Assembly (NCBI GenBank): GCA_036742455.1
Contig: DAINQU010000046.1
Coordinates: forward strand, 1-8,673
Source: CAIKZZ01 sp036742455
Lineage (GTDB): Bacteria; Pseudomonadota; Gammaproteobacteria; Steroidobacterales; Steroidobacteraceae
DNA length: 8,673 bases
Reading direction: 5' to 3'
Part shown: piece by piece, positions 1-7,164 of the stretch
Layout of the letters: each line of letters starts with the position of its first letter
How positions within the stretch are numbered: the stretch's first letter is position 1
The notes under the pieces: generated by a model
Database searches by the model: none
Seen by the model: the letters and a program-made list of their open reading frames with translations, nothing else
What the model was told of the DNA's origin: nothing
Translations under genes and position numbers: made by a program

Positions 1-8
1 AGTCTTGC

Positions 9-13
9 GAGGA
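9..13 (+). promoter_or_regulatory. Ribosome binding site of hutH
   Basis: GAGGA lies 4 bases before the ATG at 18. The reading frame is open back to the window edge, so this purine-rich site is the main reason for choosing that start. The spacing is slightly short. No promoter can be judged because only 17 bases precede the gene. Confidence 0.6.
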
Positions 14-17
14 TCCT

Positions 18-1571
18 ATGGCATCTGCGAAGCACCCCACCCGTATCCCATCCTTGTCCATCGGTGATCGGGATCTCGACCTCGCCACACTGCGGCGCGT
101 GTACCAACAGCCGGTGCGCCTGACGCTGACCAGCAGCGCGATCGCGGCGGTGAAGCGCAGCGTCAAGATCGTCGACCACGTGATTGAGAGCGGCCAAACG
201 GCCTACGGGATCAACACCGGCTTCGGCCTGCTCGCACAGACGCGCATTCCCAAAGAAGATCTGCGCACGCTGCAGCGCAACATCGTGCTCTCGCACGCCG
301 CCGGCACCGGCGCGTTGCTGCCCGACGAGGTCGTGCGGGTCATTTTGGTGCTCAAGATCGCCAGCCTCGCGCAGGGGTACTCGGGGATTCGCCTCGAGAC
401 CTTGCAGGCGTTAATGGCACTCCTCGAGCACGAGGTCTACCCGTGCATCCCGGGCCAGGGTTCGGTCGGCGCCTCGGGCGACCTCGCCCCCTTGGCCCAC
501 CTCGTCGCCGTCCTGCTCGGTGTGGGCGAAGCCCGCGTCGGCGGGAAGATCGTCTCGGCGAAGAAAGCCTTGAAGGTCGCCGGACTCGAGCCGATCGAAC
601 TCGGCCCCAAGGAAGGCCTCGCGCTCCTCAACGGCACGCAGGTCTCCACCGCCCTCGCGCTTGTCGGACTCTTGAAGATCGAAGACGTCTACGCCGGTGC
701 CGTCGTCGCCGGAGCCCTCTCCGTCGACGCGCTGAAAGGCTCCGATGCGCCGTTTGATGCGCGCATCCATCTGCTGCGCCGTCAGCCCGGCCAATCGGAC
801 ATCGCCGCGATCTACCGCCGCCTCCTCGCCGGCAGCGCGATCCGGCAAAGCCACGCGGACTGCGAACGCGTGCAGGATCCGTACTCGCTGCGCTGCCAGC
901 CGCAGGTGATGGGCGCGTGCTTGGACGTCATGCGCTCGGCGGCGACCGTGCTCGTCCGCGAAGCCAATGCGGTGACCGACAACCCGCTGATCTTCCCGGT
1001 GGAAGGTGACGTGCTCTCGGGCGGCAACTTCCACGCCGAACCGGTGGCGTTTGCGGCGGATCACCTCGCCCTCGCCGTCTGCGAGATGGCCTCGCTGTCG
1101 GAGCGCCGTCTTGCGATCCTCGTCGATCCGAAGATGAGCGGACTGCCGGCCTTTCTCGTCGAGAACAGCGGCTTGAACTCGGGTTTCATGCTCGCGCAGG
1201 TGACGGCCGCCGCGCTCGTTTCGGAGAACAAGTGCCTCGCCCACCCAAGCAGCGTCGACTCGATCCCGACGAGCGCCAATCAGGAAGACCACGTCTCGAT
1301 GGCGACCTACGCCGCGCGGCGTCTCACCCAGATGGCCGAGAACAGCGCCACGGTGGTCGCGATCGAACTGCTCGCGGCCGCGCAAGGCATCGGCTTTCAT
1401 CGCCCGCACCAGAGCTCGGAGGTGCTGGAGGCGTGCCGTGACATCATTCGGACGCGCGTCTCTACGTACTCGAAGGATCGCTACTTCGCGCCGGACATCG
1501 AAGCCATCAAGCGGCTGGTGCTGGACGGCACCTTCGTGCCGGCGATCGGCGCGATTGGGCTCAGTTCCTAA
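18..1571 (+). CDS. hutH: Histidine ammonia-lyase (histidase)
   Basis: This cytosolic homotetrameric enzyme removes ammonia from L-histidine to give trans-urocanate, the first step of histidine catabolism. The protein is 517 residues, close to the usual 500-515. The Ala-Ser-Gly triad that cyclises into the MIO electrophile is at 152-154 within GSVGASGDLAPLAHL. Other expected active-site residues are present: Tyr63 (TAYGINTGFG), His93 (LSHAAG), Asn205 (LLNGTQ), Tyr289 and Arg292 (DPYSLRCQPQ), Phe338 (GGNFHAEP) and Glu423 (NQEDHVS). Their spacing matches Pseudomonas putida HutH with a 9-10 residue offset. The Ser-His pair at 92-93 is typical of histidases rather than tyrosine or phenylalanine lyases. 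No hutU, hutI or hutG follows; the next gene is an exported esterase. Partners may lie upstream of the window. No frameshift or missing residue is seen. Confidence 0.96.
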   Translation: MASAKHPTRIPSLSIGDRDLDLATLRRVYQQPVRLTLTSSAIAAVKRSVKIVDHVIESGQTAYGINTGFGLLAQTRIPKEDLRTLQRNIVLSHAAGTGALLPDEVVRVILVLKIASLAQGYSGIRLETLQALMALLEHEVYPCIPGQGSVGASGDLAPLAHLVAVLLGVGEARVGGKIVSAKKALKVAGLEPIELGPKEGLALLNGTQVSTALALVGLLKIEDVYAGAVVAGALSVDALKGSDAPFDARIHLLRRQPGQSDIAAIYRRLLAGSAIRQSHADCERVQDPYSLRCQPQVMGACLDVMRSAATVLVREANAVTDNPLIFPVEGDVLSGGNFHAEPVAFAADHLALAVCEMASLSERRLAILVDPKMSGLPAFLVENSGLNSGFMLAQVTAAALVSENKCLAHPSSVDSIPTSANQEDHVSMATYAARRLTQMAENSATVVAIELLAAAQGIGFHRPHQSSEVLEACRDIIRTRVSTYSKDRYFAPDIEAIKRLVLDGTFVPAIGAIGLSS

Positions 1572-1598
1572 GGCCGGGGCCACGGGCGCGGTGTCGTC

Positions 1599-2555
1599 AT
1601 GGCGATGGATCGACGTCAGTGGCTGCAGGGCGTCCTCGCGATGACCGTCGCGCCCGTATCGCTACCGGCCGGGGCACAGACACCGTCTGCCCCGGCGGTC
1701 GCCGGATGGCCGGGGCCTTGCGTCGTGCCCCTGTGGCCCGACGCTGTCCCCGGTCACGAGGGCTATCGGGACCCGCCGCGTCGCGCGGATGAGCCGCCGG
1801 CGTTCCTGCGCGGGATCGCCTCGCCCACGTTGCATGTCTATCGCCCCGCACAGCCGGACGGACGCGCCGTGCTGGTGTGCCCGGGTGGCGCGTACCGCTT
1901 CGTCTCGATCGCCAATGAAGGCGTGGAGGTCGCGCGCGCGTTCAATGCCGCCGGGATCACCGTCTGTGTGCTCGCGTATCGCTTACCGGGCGAAGGCTGG
2001 CTACAGCGCAGCGACGTGCCGTTGCAGGATGCGCAACGCGCGCTGCGTCTGATCCGTCACCGCGCGGCGGACTGGGGGGTGCGTCGCGACGCGATCGGCG
2101 TGATGGGCTTCTCGGCCGGCGGGCACCTCGCCGCCACCTTGGCGACCGCGTGGGATGAACCCGTGTACGCCGCGGTGGACGTGATTGATGAGGTCTCCGC
2201 TCGACCCGATCACGCGGCGCTGCTTTATCCCGTGATCACGCTGACGACGCCCTACACCCACGCCGAGTCGCGCGATCAGCTGTTGGGCGTGCCGGCGTCG
2301 GAGGCGCTGATACACCACCGCAGCCCGGACGAGCACGTGCAACCCGACACGCCGCGCTGCTTCATCGCGCATGCCGCCGACGACGGCGCGGTGCCGATCG
2401 AAAACGCCGAACGCATGACGGCCGCGTTGCGGCGCGCGGGCGTCGGTGTCGAATACCATGCTTTCGAACACGGCGAGCACGCCTTTGGGGTCGGTCGGCC
2501 CGGCACCCCGAGCGCGGCATGGCCTGCGCTCTACGACGCGTGGAGCCGCGGCTAA
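1599..2555 (+). CDS. Exported alpha/beta-hydrolase (esterase, acetylxylan-esterase-like)
   Basis: This is a predicted serine esterase of the alpha/beta-hydrolase fold, 318 residues, in the broad acetylxylan esterase / BD-FAE-like group with the PLWP..APG type entry seen in that group. The N-terminus carries a twin-arginine-like stretch (DRRQWLQ, 4-10), a hydrophobic run and a likely cleavage site after AGA near residue 26, so the mature enzyme is probably periplasmic. A Tat assignment is tentative because the consensus is imperfect. An oxyanion-hole CPGGAY is at 94-99 and the nucleophile elbow GFSAGG puts the nucleophile at Ser172. The probable acid is Asp262 (HAADDGAVP) and the probable base His294 (HGEHAFG). 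The gene starts 27 bp after hutH, so it may be cotranscribed, although no good ribosome site precedes ATG 1599 and the second ATG at 1605 is equally plausible. The substrate cannot be read from sequence. Confidence 0.82.
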   Translation: MAMDRRQWLQGVLAMTVAPVSLPAGAQTPSAPAVAGWPGPCVVPLWPDAVPGHEGYRDPPRRADEPPAFLRGIASPTLHVYRPAQPDGRAVLVCPGGAYRFVSIANEGVEVARAFNAAGITVCVLAYRLPGEGWLQRSDVPLQDAQRALRLIRHRAADWGVRRDAIGVMGFSAGGHLAATLATAWDEPVYAAVDVIDEVSARPDHAALLYPVITLTTPYTHAESRDQLLGVPASEALIHHRSPDEHVQPDTPRCFIAHAADDGAVPIENAERMTAALRRAGVGVEYHAFEHGEHAFGVGRPGTPSAAWPALYDAWSRG

Positions 2556-2708
2556 GACGCCGCCTTGGCGATCGGCGGTTCCGTCGATCGATAGTCACCG
2601 CCCATGCCTGCGATCGGATCTATGCATCCGCGCCGCGCCAGCGCGGGCTTAGTCTCTCCCCATCGGCGCGGCACCCGCAGCCCCTCACCAACCGACGGAG
2701 TGACGCTC
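2556..2708. other. Intergenic spacer upstream of ohr
   Basis: This 153-bp non-coding stretch holds two short inverted repeats. CCGCC/GGCGG (2560-2564 with 2574-2578, 9-base loop) follows the esterase stop directly. CCGCGC/GCGCGG (2628-2633 with 2641-2646, 7-base loop) is the other. Neither has a T-tract, so both are only weak terminator candidates. Three CGATCG palindromes (2569, 2585, 2611) fall within 48 bases. No AT-rich OhrR-type operator and no convincing sigma-70 promoter was recognised, although the ohr promoter should be here if ohr is separately transcribed. Confidence 0.4.
2697..2700 (+). promoter_or_regulatory. Ribosome binding site deciding the ohr start
   Basis: GGAG is placed 8 bases before the ATG at 2709. 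It selects that start over the in-frame ATG at 2604, which would add 35 residues of proline- and arginine-rich sequence with no family resemblance. Confidence 0.75.
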
Positions 2709-3131
2709 ATGACCTTACACGACGTGCTGTACACCGCCCGCACCCACACCACCGGAGGGCGCGACGGCCGCGCGGTCTCCGACGACGGCCGCCTCGACGT
2801 CGCGCTCTCGCCACCGCCCGGGCTCGGCGGCACCGGGTCCGCCACGAACCCCGAACAACTCTTCGCCGCCGGCTACTCGGCCTGCTTTTTGAGCGCGCTG
2901 AAGTTTGTCGCGAGCACGCAGAAGATCGCGGTGCCCACGGCGGCCAGTGTCGATGCGGAGGTCGACCTCGGCCCCATCGCGAACGGCTTTGGCATCGCGG
3001 TGCGTCTGGCCGTGAGTCTGCCGGGCCTTGACCCGGCGACGGCGCAAGACCTGATCGAGCGCGCGCACGCGGTGTGCCCGTACTCGAACGCAACGCGCAA
3101 CAACATCGCAGTGACCATCACGCGGCAGTGA
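2709..3131 (+). CDS. ohr: Organic hydroperoxide resistance protein (Ohr)
   Basis: Ohr is a cytosolic thiol peroxidase of the OsmC/Ohr family that reduces organic and fatty-acid hydroperoxides and takes electrons from lipoylated proteins. The 140-residue product has the family's usual length. The peroxidatic cysteine is Cys59 in GYSACFLSALKFVA and the resolving cysteine is Cys123 in HAVCPYSNATRNN. The catalytic arginine is Arg18 in TGGRDGR and its partner Glu49 is in NPEQLFAAGY. Spacing is one residue shorter than Pseudomonas Ohr in the loop before Glu49. The Cys-Pro-Tyr-Ser-Asn-Ala-Thr block marks Ohr rather than OsmC. No ohrR-type MarR regulator is adjacent, and no OhrR operator is recognisable upstream. 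It converges on ltaE across a strong hairpin. Confidence 0.96.
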   Translation: MTLHDVLYTARTHTTGGRDGRAVSDDGRLDVALSPPPGLGGTGSATNPEQLFAAGYSACFLSALKFVASTQKIAVPTAASVDAEVDLGPIANGFGIAVRLAVSLPGLDPATAQDLIERAHAVCPYSNATRNNIAVTITRQ

Positions 3132-3160
3132 CGCCACGCCCTGCGCCATCGCATGCTAGA

Positions 3161-3202
3161 TCGCGCGGTCGGTCATCCCATGACGGGATGACCGCCGCGC
3201 GA
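3161..3202. terminator. Strong hairpin between convergent ohr and ltaE (probable bidirectional terminator)
   Basis: The arms 3161-3179 and 3185-3202 pair over 18 base pairs with one unpaired T at 3169, closing a 5-base loop ATGAC (3180-3184). The inner 9 pairs are GGTCATCCC against GGGATGACC. It sits between two genes whose stops face each other (3131 and 3210), where a two-way terminator is expected. Neither strand shows a T-tract after the stem, so the alternative is an intergenic palindrome of another kind, such as a REP-like element. Confidence 0.65.
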
Positions 3203-3209
3203 ACGGCGC

Positions 3210-4244
3210 TTAGGGCTGAAAGCTCGCGAGTGCCGCGGCAATGCGCTCGACCGCGCCGGTCGGCACGTCCAGGTGAAACACGAAGCGCACGAGATCCGGA
3301 CCCATCGTCGAGGCACGGATGCCGTGCGTCGCGAGGTGCGCAAGCACCGCGGCAGCGGTCACGGACGGCTGCAGCTTAAAGATCAGCAGATTGGTTTCGA
3401 CCGGCAGCACCGTCGCCACCCACGGCAGCGGCGCCACCTGCGCCGCGACCGTCTGCGCGGTCGCGTGATCGCGCGCCAGCCGCTCGACGTGGTGCTCCAA
3501 CGCATAGAGCCCTGCGGCGGCCAAAAAGCCGGCTTGGCGCATGCCGCCGCCCGCGAGCTTGCGCAGTCGATGCGCGCGCGCGATGTGTTCGCGGCTGCCG
3601 AGCAGCAGTGAGCCGACCGGGGTCCCCAAGCCCTTCGACAGACAGATCGAAATCGTGTCAAAGAGTTCGCCGTAGCGGCTCGCGCGTTCGCCGCGGGCCA
3701 CGAGCGCATTGAAGAGGCGCGCACCGTCCAGGTGCAGCGCAAGCCCCTGCTCGTCGCAGACCGCGCGGATGCGCTCCACTTCCGCCAGATCCCAACAGGC
3801 ACCGCCGCCTTTGTTGACGGTGTTCTCGATCGCGACGAGCCGCGTCCATGGCAAGTGCGCGTCCTGACGGTTGTTGATTGAGGCCCGTACGGCCTCCGCG
3901 GTGAAGCGACCGCGATCGCCGGCCAACAGGCGCACGGAGCAGCCGGAGTTGGCGGCGATGCCGCCCCCTTCGTAGAGATAGATGTGCGCCAGATCCGCGC
4001 AGATCACCTCATCGCCCGGTCGGGTGTGCAACCGGATGGCGATCTGGTTCGTCATCGTGCCCGAGGGGCAAAAGAGTGCCGCCTCCATGCCAAAGTGCGC
4101 CGCGGCCTCGGACTGCAGCTGCAGGACGGTCGGGTCCTCGCCGAGCACGTCGTCGCCGACCTCCGCCCGCATCATGGCCTCAAGCATGGCCGCTGTGGGC
4201 TTCGTGACGGTGTCGCTGCGCAAATCGATCGTCGGTGTGAGCAT
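3210..4244 (-). CDS. ltaE: Low-specificity L-threonine aldolase
   Basis: This cytosolic PLP enzyme of fold type I cleaves L-threonine and L-allo-threonine to glycine and acetaldehyde. The 344 residues compare with about 333 for E. coli LtaE. The N-terminus shows the family opening DLRSDTVTKPT (7-17) and GDDVLGEDPT (30-39). The phosphate-binding PSGTMTNQIA is at 60-69. His87 in ADLAHIYLYE corresponds to the ring-stacking histidine. HLDGAR at 171-176 supplies the Asp173 that pairs with the PLP nitrogen, and Lys204 in CLSKGLGTPVGS is the Schiff-base lysine. The ATG is preceded on the minus strand by AGAGA about 8 bases away, a weak ribosome site. The gene is read away from the amidohydrolase and into ohr, so it appears to be a single-gene unit. 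Stereochemical preference between threonine and allo-threonine cannot be told from sequence. Confidence 0.95.
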   Translation of the reverse strand: MLTPTIDLRSDTVTKPTAAMLEAMMRAEVGDDVLGEDPTVLQLQSEAAAHFGMEAALFCPSGTMTNQIAIRLHTRPGDEVICADLAHIYLYEGGGIAANSGCSVRLLAGDRGRFTAEAVRASINNRQDAHLPWTRLVAIENTVNKGGGACWDLAEVERIRAVCDEQGLALHLDGARLFNALVARGERASRYGELFDTISICLSKGLGTPVGSLLLGSREHIARAHRLRKLAGGGMRQAGFLAAAGLYALEHHVERLARDHATAQTVAAQVAPLPWVATVLPVETNLLIFKLQPSVTAAAVLAHLATHGIRASTMGPDLVRFVFHLDVPTGAVERIAAALASFQP

Positions 4245-4325
4245 GGTGTGTCTCTGGGTGACCCGCGGGCAGTCTACCGATCCTGTCGCTCCCGTCTCTA
4301 GCGCACGCAGACTTTTTTAGCCCCC

Positions 4326-4363
4326 TGACCGCCGCGCCGACACGCCCCAATTGACCGCCGCGC
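4326..4363 (+). repeat. Paired 12-base direct repeat TGACCGCCGCGC
   Basis: Perfect copies at 4326-4337 and 4352-4363 have starts 26 bases apart. A third perfect copy lies at 3189-3200, inside the right arm of the ohr/ltaE hairpin. All three recognised copies are outside genes. In GC-rich DNA a 12-mer of this composition can recur by chance, so function is unproven. Confidence 0.5.
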
Positions 4364-4417
4364 GGCCGCCTGACAGGCTCCGCTGCGATGCGTGACCCTC
4401 TCCCTCGGATATTCGTG

Positions 4418-4422
4418 AAGGA
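4418..4422 (+). promoter_or_regulatory. Ribosome binding site deciding the amidohydrolase start
   Basis: AAGGA sits 7 bases before the ATG at 4430. That start gives a clean signal peptide, whereas the in-frame ATG at 4388 would bury it behind 14 extra residues and has no comparable site. Confidence 0.8.
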
Positions 4423-4429
4423 ACTCCCC

Positions 4430-6106
4430 ATGGCACGGCTCTCCGCCCTGATCGTCTTTGCCGGCCTCCTGACGGGCACTGCGCTCGCGGCGCCCCCGGC
4501 GGCGGATCTCATCGTCCACAAGGCCAAGATCTGGCCCCGCTTGGGCGCGGCCGATGCCTCGGCCATGGCGGTGCTGAACGAGCGAATCGTCGCGATCGGC
4601 GACGAGGCCACGGTGATGGCCTGGAAGGGCCCGTCGACGCAGATCGTTGATGCGCACGGCGCCCGCGTGATTCCCGGCTTCAACGACGCTCACGTGCATT
4701 TCTCCGACGGCGGCGCGTCGCTCGTCGCGGTACAGCTCAACGACGCGCGCAGCCCCGAGGAACTGGTGCGGCGCCTGGCGGCCAAAGCCGCCACGCTGAA
4801 GCCCGGTCAGTGGATCCTCGCCGGTGAGTGGGACGAGACCAAATGGCCGGGCAGCGTACTGCCCACCCGGCAGATGATCGACGCTGCCACGCCCCACAAC
4901 CCGGTCGCGATCGACCGCTACGACGGTCACGCGGTGCTGGCGAACTCTGAGGCGCTAGCGCTCGCCCACATCGATCGGAACACACCGGTCCCGGACGGCG
5001 GCGTGATTTTAAAAGACGCGCACGGCGATCCCACGGGCGTGCTGCGCGACGCGGCGCAAGAGCTCGTGCGTGCGGCGATTCCGGCGCCCAGCCACGCGGA
5101 ACGACGTGATGCGATCGAGCGCGCGCTGCAGCACGCGGCGTCCGTCGGCGTGACCAGCGTGCAGGACATGGCAGTTGCGCACGCAGACCTCGCTGTCTAC
5201 GCCGAGCTGCGCCGCGAGGGCAAACTCACCGCCCGCGTCTACGTGGCCTCCCCGATCGACACCGTCGAGGATCAAGCCAAACTCGGGATCGGTCATGCCT
5301 TTGGGGATGCGTGGCTGCGCATCGGCGCGGTCAAAGCCTTCGCCGACGGCTCGTTGGGCTCGCGCACCGCCTACTTCTTCGACGACTTTCTCGACGAACC
5401 GGGTAACCACGGCTTGCTCGCCGACACCATGCACCCGATCGAGCGGACGCGCGATTATTTTCTGCGTGCCGACGAGACCGCGCAGCAGCTGTGCACGCAC
5501 GCCATCGGCGACCGCGGGATCTCGACCATCCTCGACCTCTACGCAGAGGTGGCGCGGCAGCACGGCCCGAAAGATCGACGCTTCCGGATCGAGCACGCCC
5601 AGCACATGGCGGCCACGGATTTTGCGCGCTTTCACGACCTTGGCGTCATCGCCTCGGTGCAACCCACGCACGCGATCGACGACGGCCGCTGGGCGGAGCC
5701 GCGCATCGGTCACGATCGCGCCAGCCGCACCTATGCGTTTCGCACGTTCTTAGACCACGGCGTGCACCTCGCCTTTGGCACCGACTGGCCGGTCGCGCCC
5801 CTCAATCCGCTGATCTCCACCTACGCGGCCGTGACGCGCCGGACGCTCGACGATCGCAACCCCAACGGTTGGTTCCCCGAGCAAAAACTGAGCGTCGGCG
5901 AGGCACTGTCGATTTACACCGCGGGCTCTGCGTACGCGGAGTTCCAGGAGCACGACAAAGGCACGCTCGAGGTCGGCAAACTCGCCGACTTCGTGCTCTT
6001 GACCGAGGACCCCTTCCACGTTGACCCGACGCATCTGCGGGACATTACGGTCGCCGGCACGTGGGTCGGCGGTCACCGCGTCTACACCGCCCCCGCGGCA
6101 CCATGA
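4430..6106 (+). CDS. Exported metal-dependent amidohydrolase (Amidohydro_3 / YtcJ-like)
   Basis: The 558-residue protein is a predicted TIM-barrel hydrolase acting on C-N bonds of an unknown substrate. A signal peptide occupies about residues 1-20 (hydrophobic LSALIVFAGLL, then ALA before APP), so the enzyme should be periplasmic. The N-terminal beta-sandwich (ADLIVHKAKIW, 25-35) leads to the metal-binding His-x-His of PGFNDAHVHF at His88 and His90. Later hallmarks are VKAFADGSLGSRTAY (301-315), His357 in THAIGDRG, His389 in RIEHAQHM, and the barrel-end Asp452 in AFGTDWPV. Near the C-terminus is the family's TAGSAYAEF...KGTLEVGKLADFVLL block, which completes the sandwich. Length and motif order match complete YtcJ-like proteins. 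The stop overlaps the next start as ATGA, implying cotranslation with the kinase. Substrate assignment in this family is unreliable by homology. Confidence 0.9.
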   Translation: MARLSALIVFAGLLTGTALAAPPAADLIVHKAKIWPRLGAADASAMAVLNERIVAIGDEATVMAWKGPSTQIVDAHGARVIPGFNDAHVHFSDGGASLVAVQLNDARSPEELVRRLAAKAATLKPGQWILAGEWDETKWPGSVLPTRQMIDAATPHNPVAIDRYDGHAVLANSEALALAHIDRNTPVPDGGVILKDAHGDPTGVLRDAAQELVRAAIPAPSHAERRDAIERALQHAASVGVTSVQDMAVAHADLAVYAELRREGKLTARVYVASPIDTVEDQAKLGIGHAFGDAWLRIGAVKAFADGSLGSRTAYFFDDFLDEPGNHGLLADTMHPIERTRDYFLRADETAQQLCTHAIGDRGISTILDLYAEVARQHGPKDRRFRIEHAQHMAATDFARFHDLGVIASVQPTHAIDDGRWAEPRIGHDRASRTYAFRTFLDHGVHLAFGTDWPVAPLNPLISTYAAVTRRTLDDRNPNGWFPEQKLSVGEALSIYTAGSAYAEFQEHDKGTLEVGKLADFVLLTEDPFHVDPTHLRDITVAGTWVGGHRVYTAPAAP

Positions 6107-7064
6107 CCGACGGCGCCGCGGCCCTCCCCGGCGCCGGTGCGCTCGCCGCCCACAGCGCGGCGGCCGACCCGTCGGCGGTGGCGGCGCTTCTGCACGCGCA
6201 CTGGGGCTTGGCGGGCCGTCTGACGCCGGTCGCCGGCGAGCGCGACAGCAACTTTCGGCTGGACAGCGCGGACGCCCAGTACCTCGTCAAAGTGACCCAT
6301 CCGGATGAGAACCTTCGCGCCGTGGCGGCGCAGTGCGCGGTGCTCGAGCACGTGCAGGCGGTCGCCCCGACGCTGCCGGTGCAACGCGCCGTGCAAACGC
6401 GCGACGGCGCGGCGATGGTGATCTATCCGCCCGATCCGCGCCGGCGCGTCCGCGTCACGGCCTACTTACCCGGGACCTTGCGCCGCGACACGCCGTGGCA
6501 ACCGGCCTTGGCCGGTGCGATCGGCGCCACGGCCGCTGAGCTTGCGCACGCGCTGCGCGCGTTCGCGCACCCGGGCGCCGAGCAGCGCTTGCTGTGGGAT
6601 CTGCGGCAGGCACAGGCCTTACGACCGTTGTTGACTCACCTCGCCGACGATCCGCTGCGGGACACCGTGAGCGTCGTGTTGGACCGCCATGCCCGCATCT
6701 TGGATGGCCTCGCCGGACTGCCCGACCAGCCGATCCACAACGACCTCAACCCGACGAACCTGTTGGTCAGCGCGGATGGCGAGTCGCTCATCGGCGTGCT
6801 CGATTTTGGGGACATGATCGTCGCGCCGGCGGTGGTCGATCTCGCGATCGCCTGCGCCTATCTCACCGACGCGCCCGACCTTGTCGGCGCCATCCACGAC
6901 TGCGTGGCAGGGTATGCGGTGGTGACCCCGCTTAATGCCCTGGAGCGGGCGGTGCTCCCGGATCTGATCGCCACGCGCTGGGCGATGACGGTGCTCATCA
7001 CCGAATGGCGCAGCCGGCTGCAACCGGACAACGCGGCCTATATCCTGCGCAACAACCCCGCCTC
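6103..7064 (+). CDS. APH-fold kinase, hydroxylysine-kinase-like (C-terminus lost in gap)
   Basis: This is a predicted ATP- or GTP-dependent kinase of the aminoglycoside phosphotransferase / choline kinase fold. It probably phosphorylates the hydroxyl of a small amino alcohol such as hydroxylysine or ethanolamine. 321 codons are visible. VAGERDSNFRL (43-53) forms the nucleotide-side strand and Lys63 in YLVKVTHP is the nucleotide lysine. The catalytic loop is IHNDLNPTNLLV (211-222), with Asp214 as base and Asn219 as metal ligand. VLDFGDM (232-238) supplies the second metal Asp235. The start shares ATGA with the upstream stop, so translation is likely coupled; no independent ribosome site is needed. 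The visible part nearly completes a kinase domain (about 330-370 residues in the family). Its end, and any fusion to the downstream PLP enzyme, is hidden. Identity as hydroxylysine kinase type rests mainly on the phospho-lyase neighbour. Confidence 0.8.
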
Positions 7065-7164
7065 NNNNNNNNNNNNNNNNNNNNNNNNNNNNNNNNNNNN
7101 NNNNNNNNNNNNNNNNNNNNNNNNNNNNNNNNNNNNNNNNNNNNNNNNNNNNNNNNNNNNNNNN
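7065..7164. other. Assembly gap of 100 N
   Basis: The run is exactly 100 N, which by convention means unknown length. A class III PLP enzyme normally has about 230-250 residues before the GFGRTG motif that begins at 7165. At least about 700 bases are therefore missing, so the true gap is longer than drawn. The apparent in-frame join of the two flanks is a one-in-three coincidence, not evidence of continuity. Confidence 0.95.

Larger units (their letters stand above)
4245..4429. promoter_or_regulatory. Divergent promoter region between ltaE and the amidohydrolase unit
   Basis: This 185-bp non-coding segment must drive ltaE leftward and the amidohydrolase-kinase-lyase unit rightward. On the minus strand a run of six A (4313-4318 as T on the plus strand) lies about 70 bases upstream of the ltaE start and could act as an UP-like or bent element. 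TAGACT (4271-4276, minus) is a possible -10 without a good -35. On the plus strand TTGACC (4351-4356) resembles a -35, but no convincing -10 lies 16-18 bases on. Two copies of a 12-base repeat are here (4326-4337, 4352-4363), the second overlapping the -35-like site, as an operator might. Confidence 0.45.

Noticed and set aside
18..1571. Tyrosine or phenylalanine ammonia-lyase, or an MIO aminomutase, instead of histidase
   Set aside because: The Ser92-His93 pair, Glu423 in NQEDH and overall spacing match histidases; nothing indicates an aromatic specificity change.
411..1583. A 390-codon open frame on the minus strand opposite hutH
   Set aside because: Its product is Arg/Asp/His-rich with no recognisable motif and lies wholly antisense to a gene with every catalytic residue intact; long antisense frames are expected at this GC content.
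2604..2708. Upstream in-frame start adding 35 residues to Ohr
   Set aside because: The extension is unlike the family, and a GGAG site precedes the ATG at 2709, which gives the standard Ohr N-terminus.
4271..4318. Rho-independent terminator ending in the T6 tract on the plus strand
   Set aside because: The only stem is 5 bp with a loop of more than 30 bases, and no plus-strand gene precedes it.
4388..4429. Upstream in-frame start for the amidohydrolase
   Set aside because: It would place 14 residues before a clean signal peptide; AAGGA is correctly spaced for 4430.
5009..5713. A 234-codon minus-strand frame inside the amidohydrolase
   Set aside because: Composition is that of a codon-position shadow, with no domain and no independent ribosome site noted.
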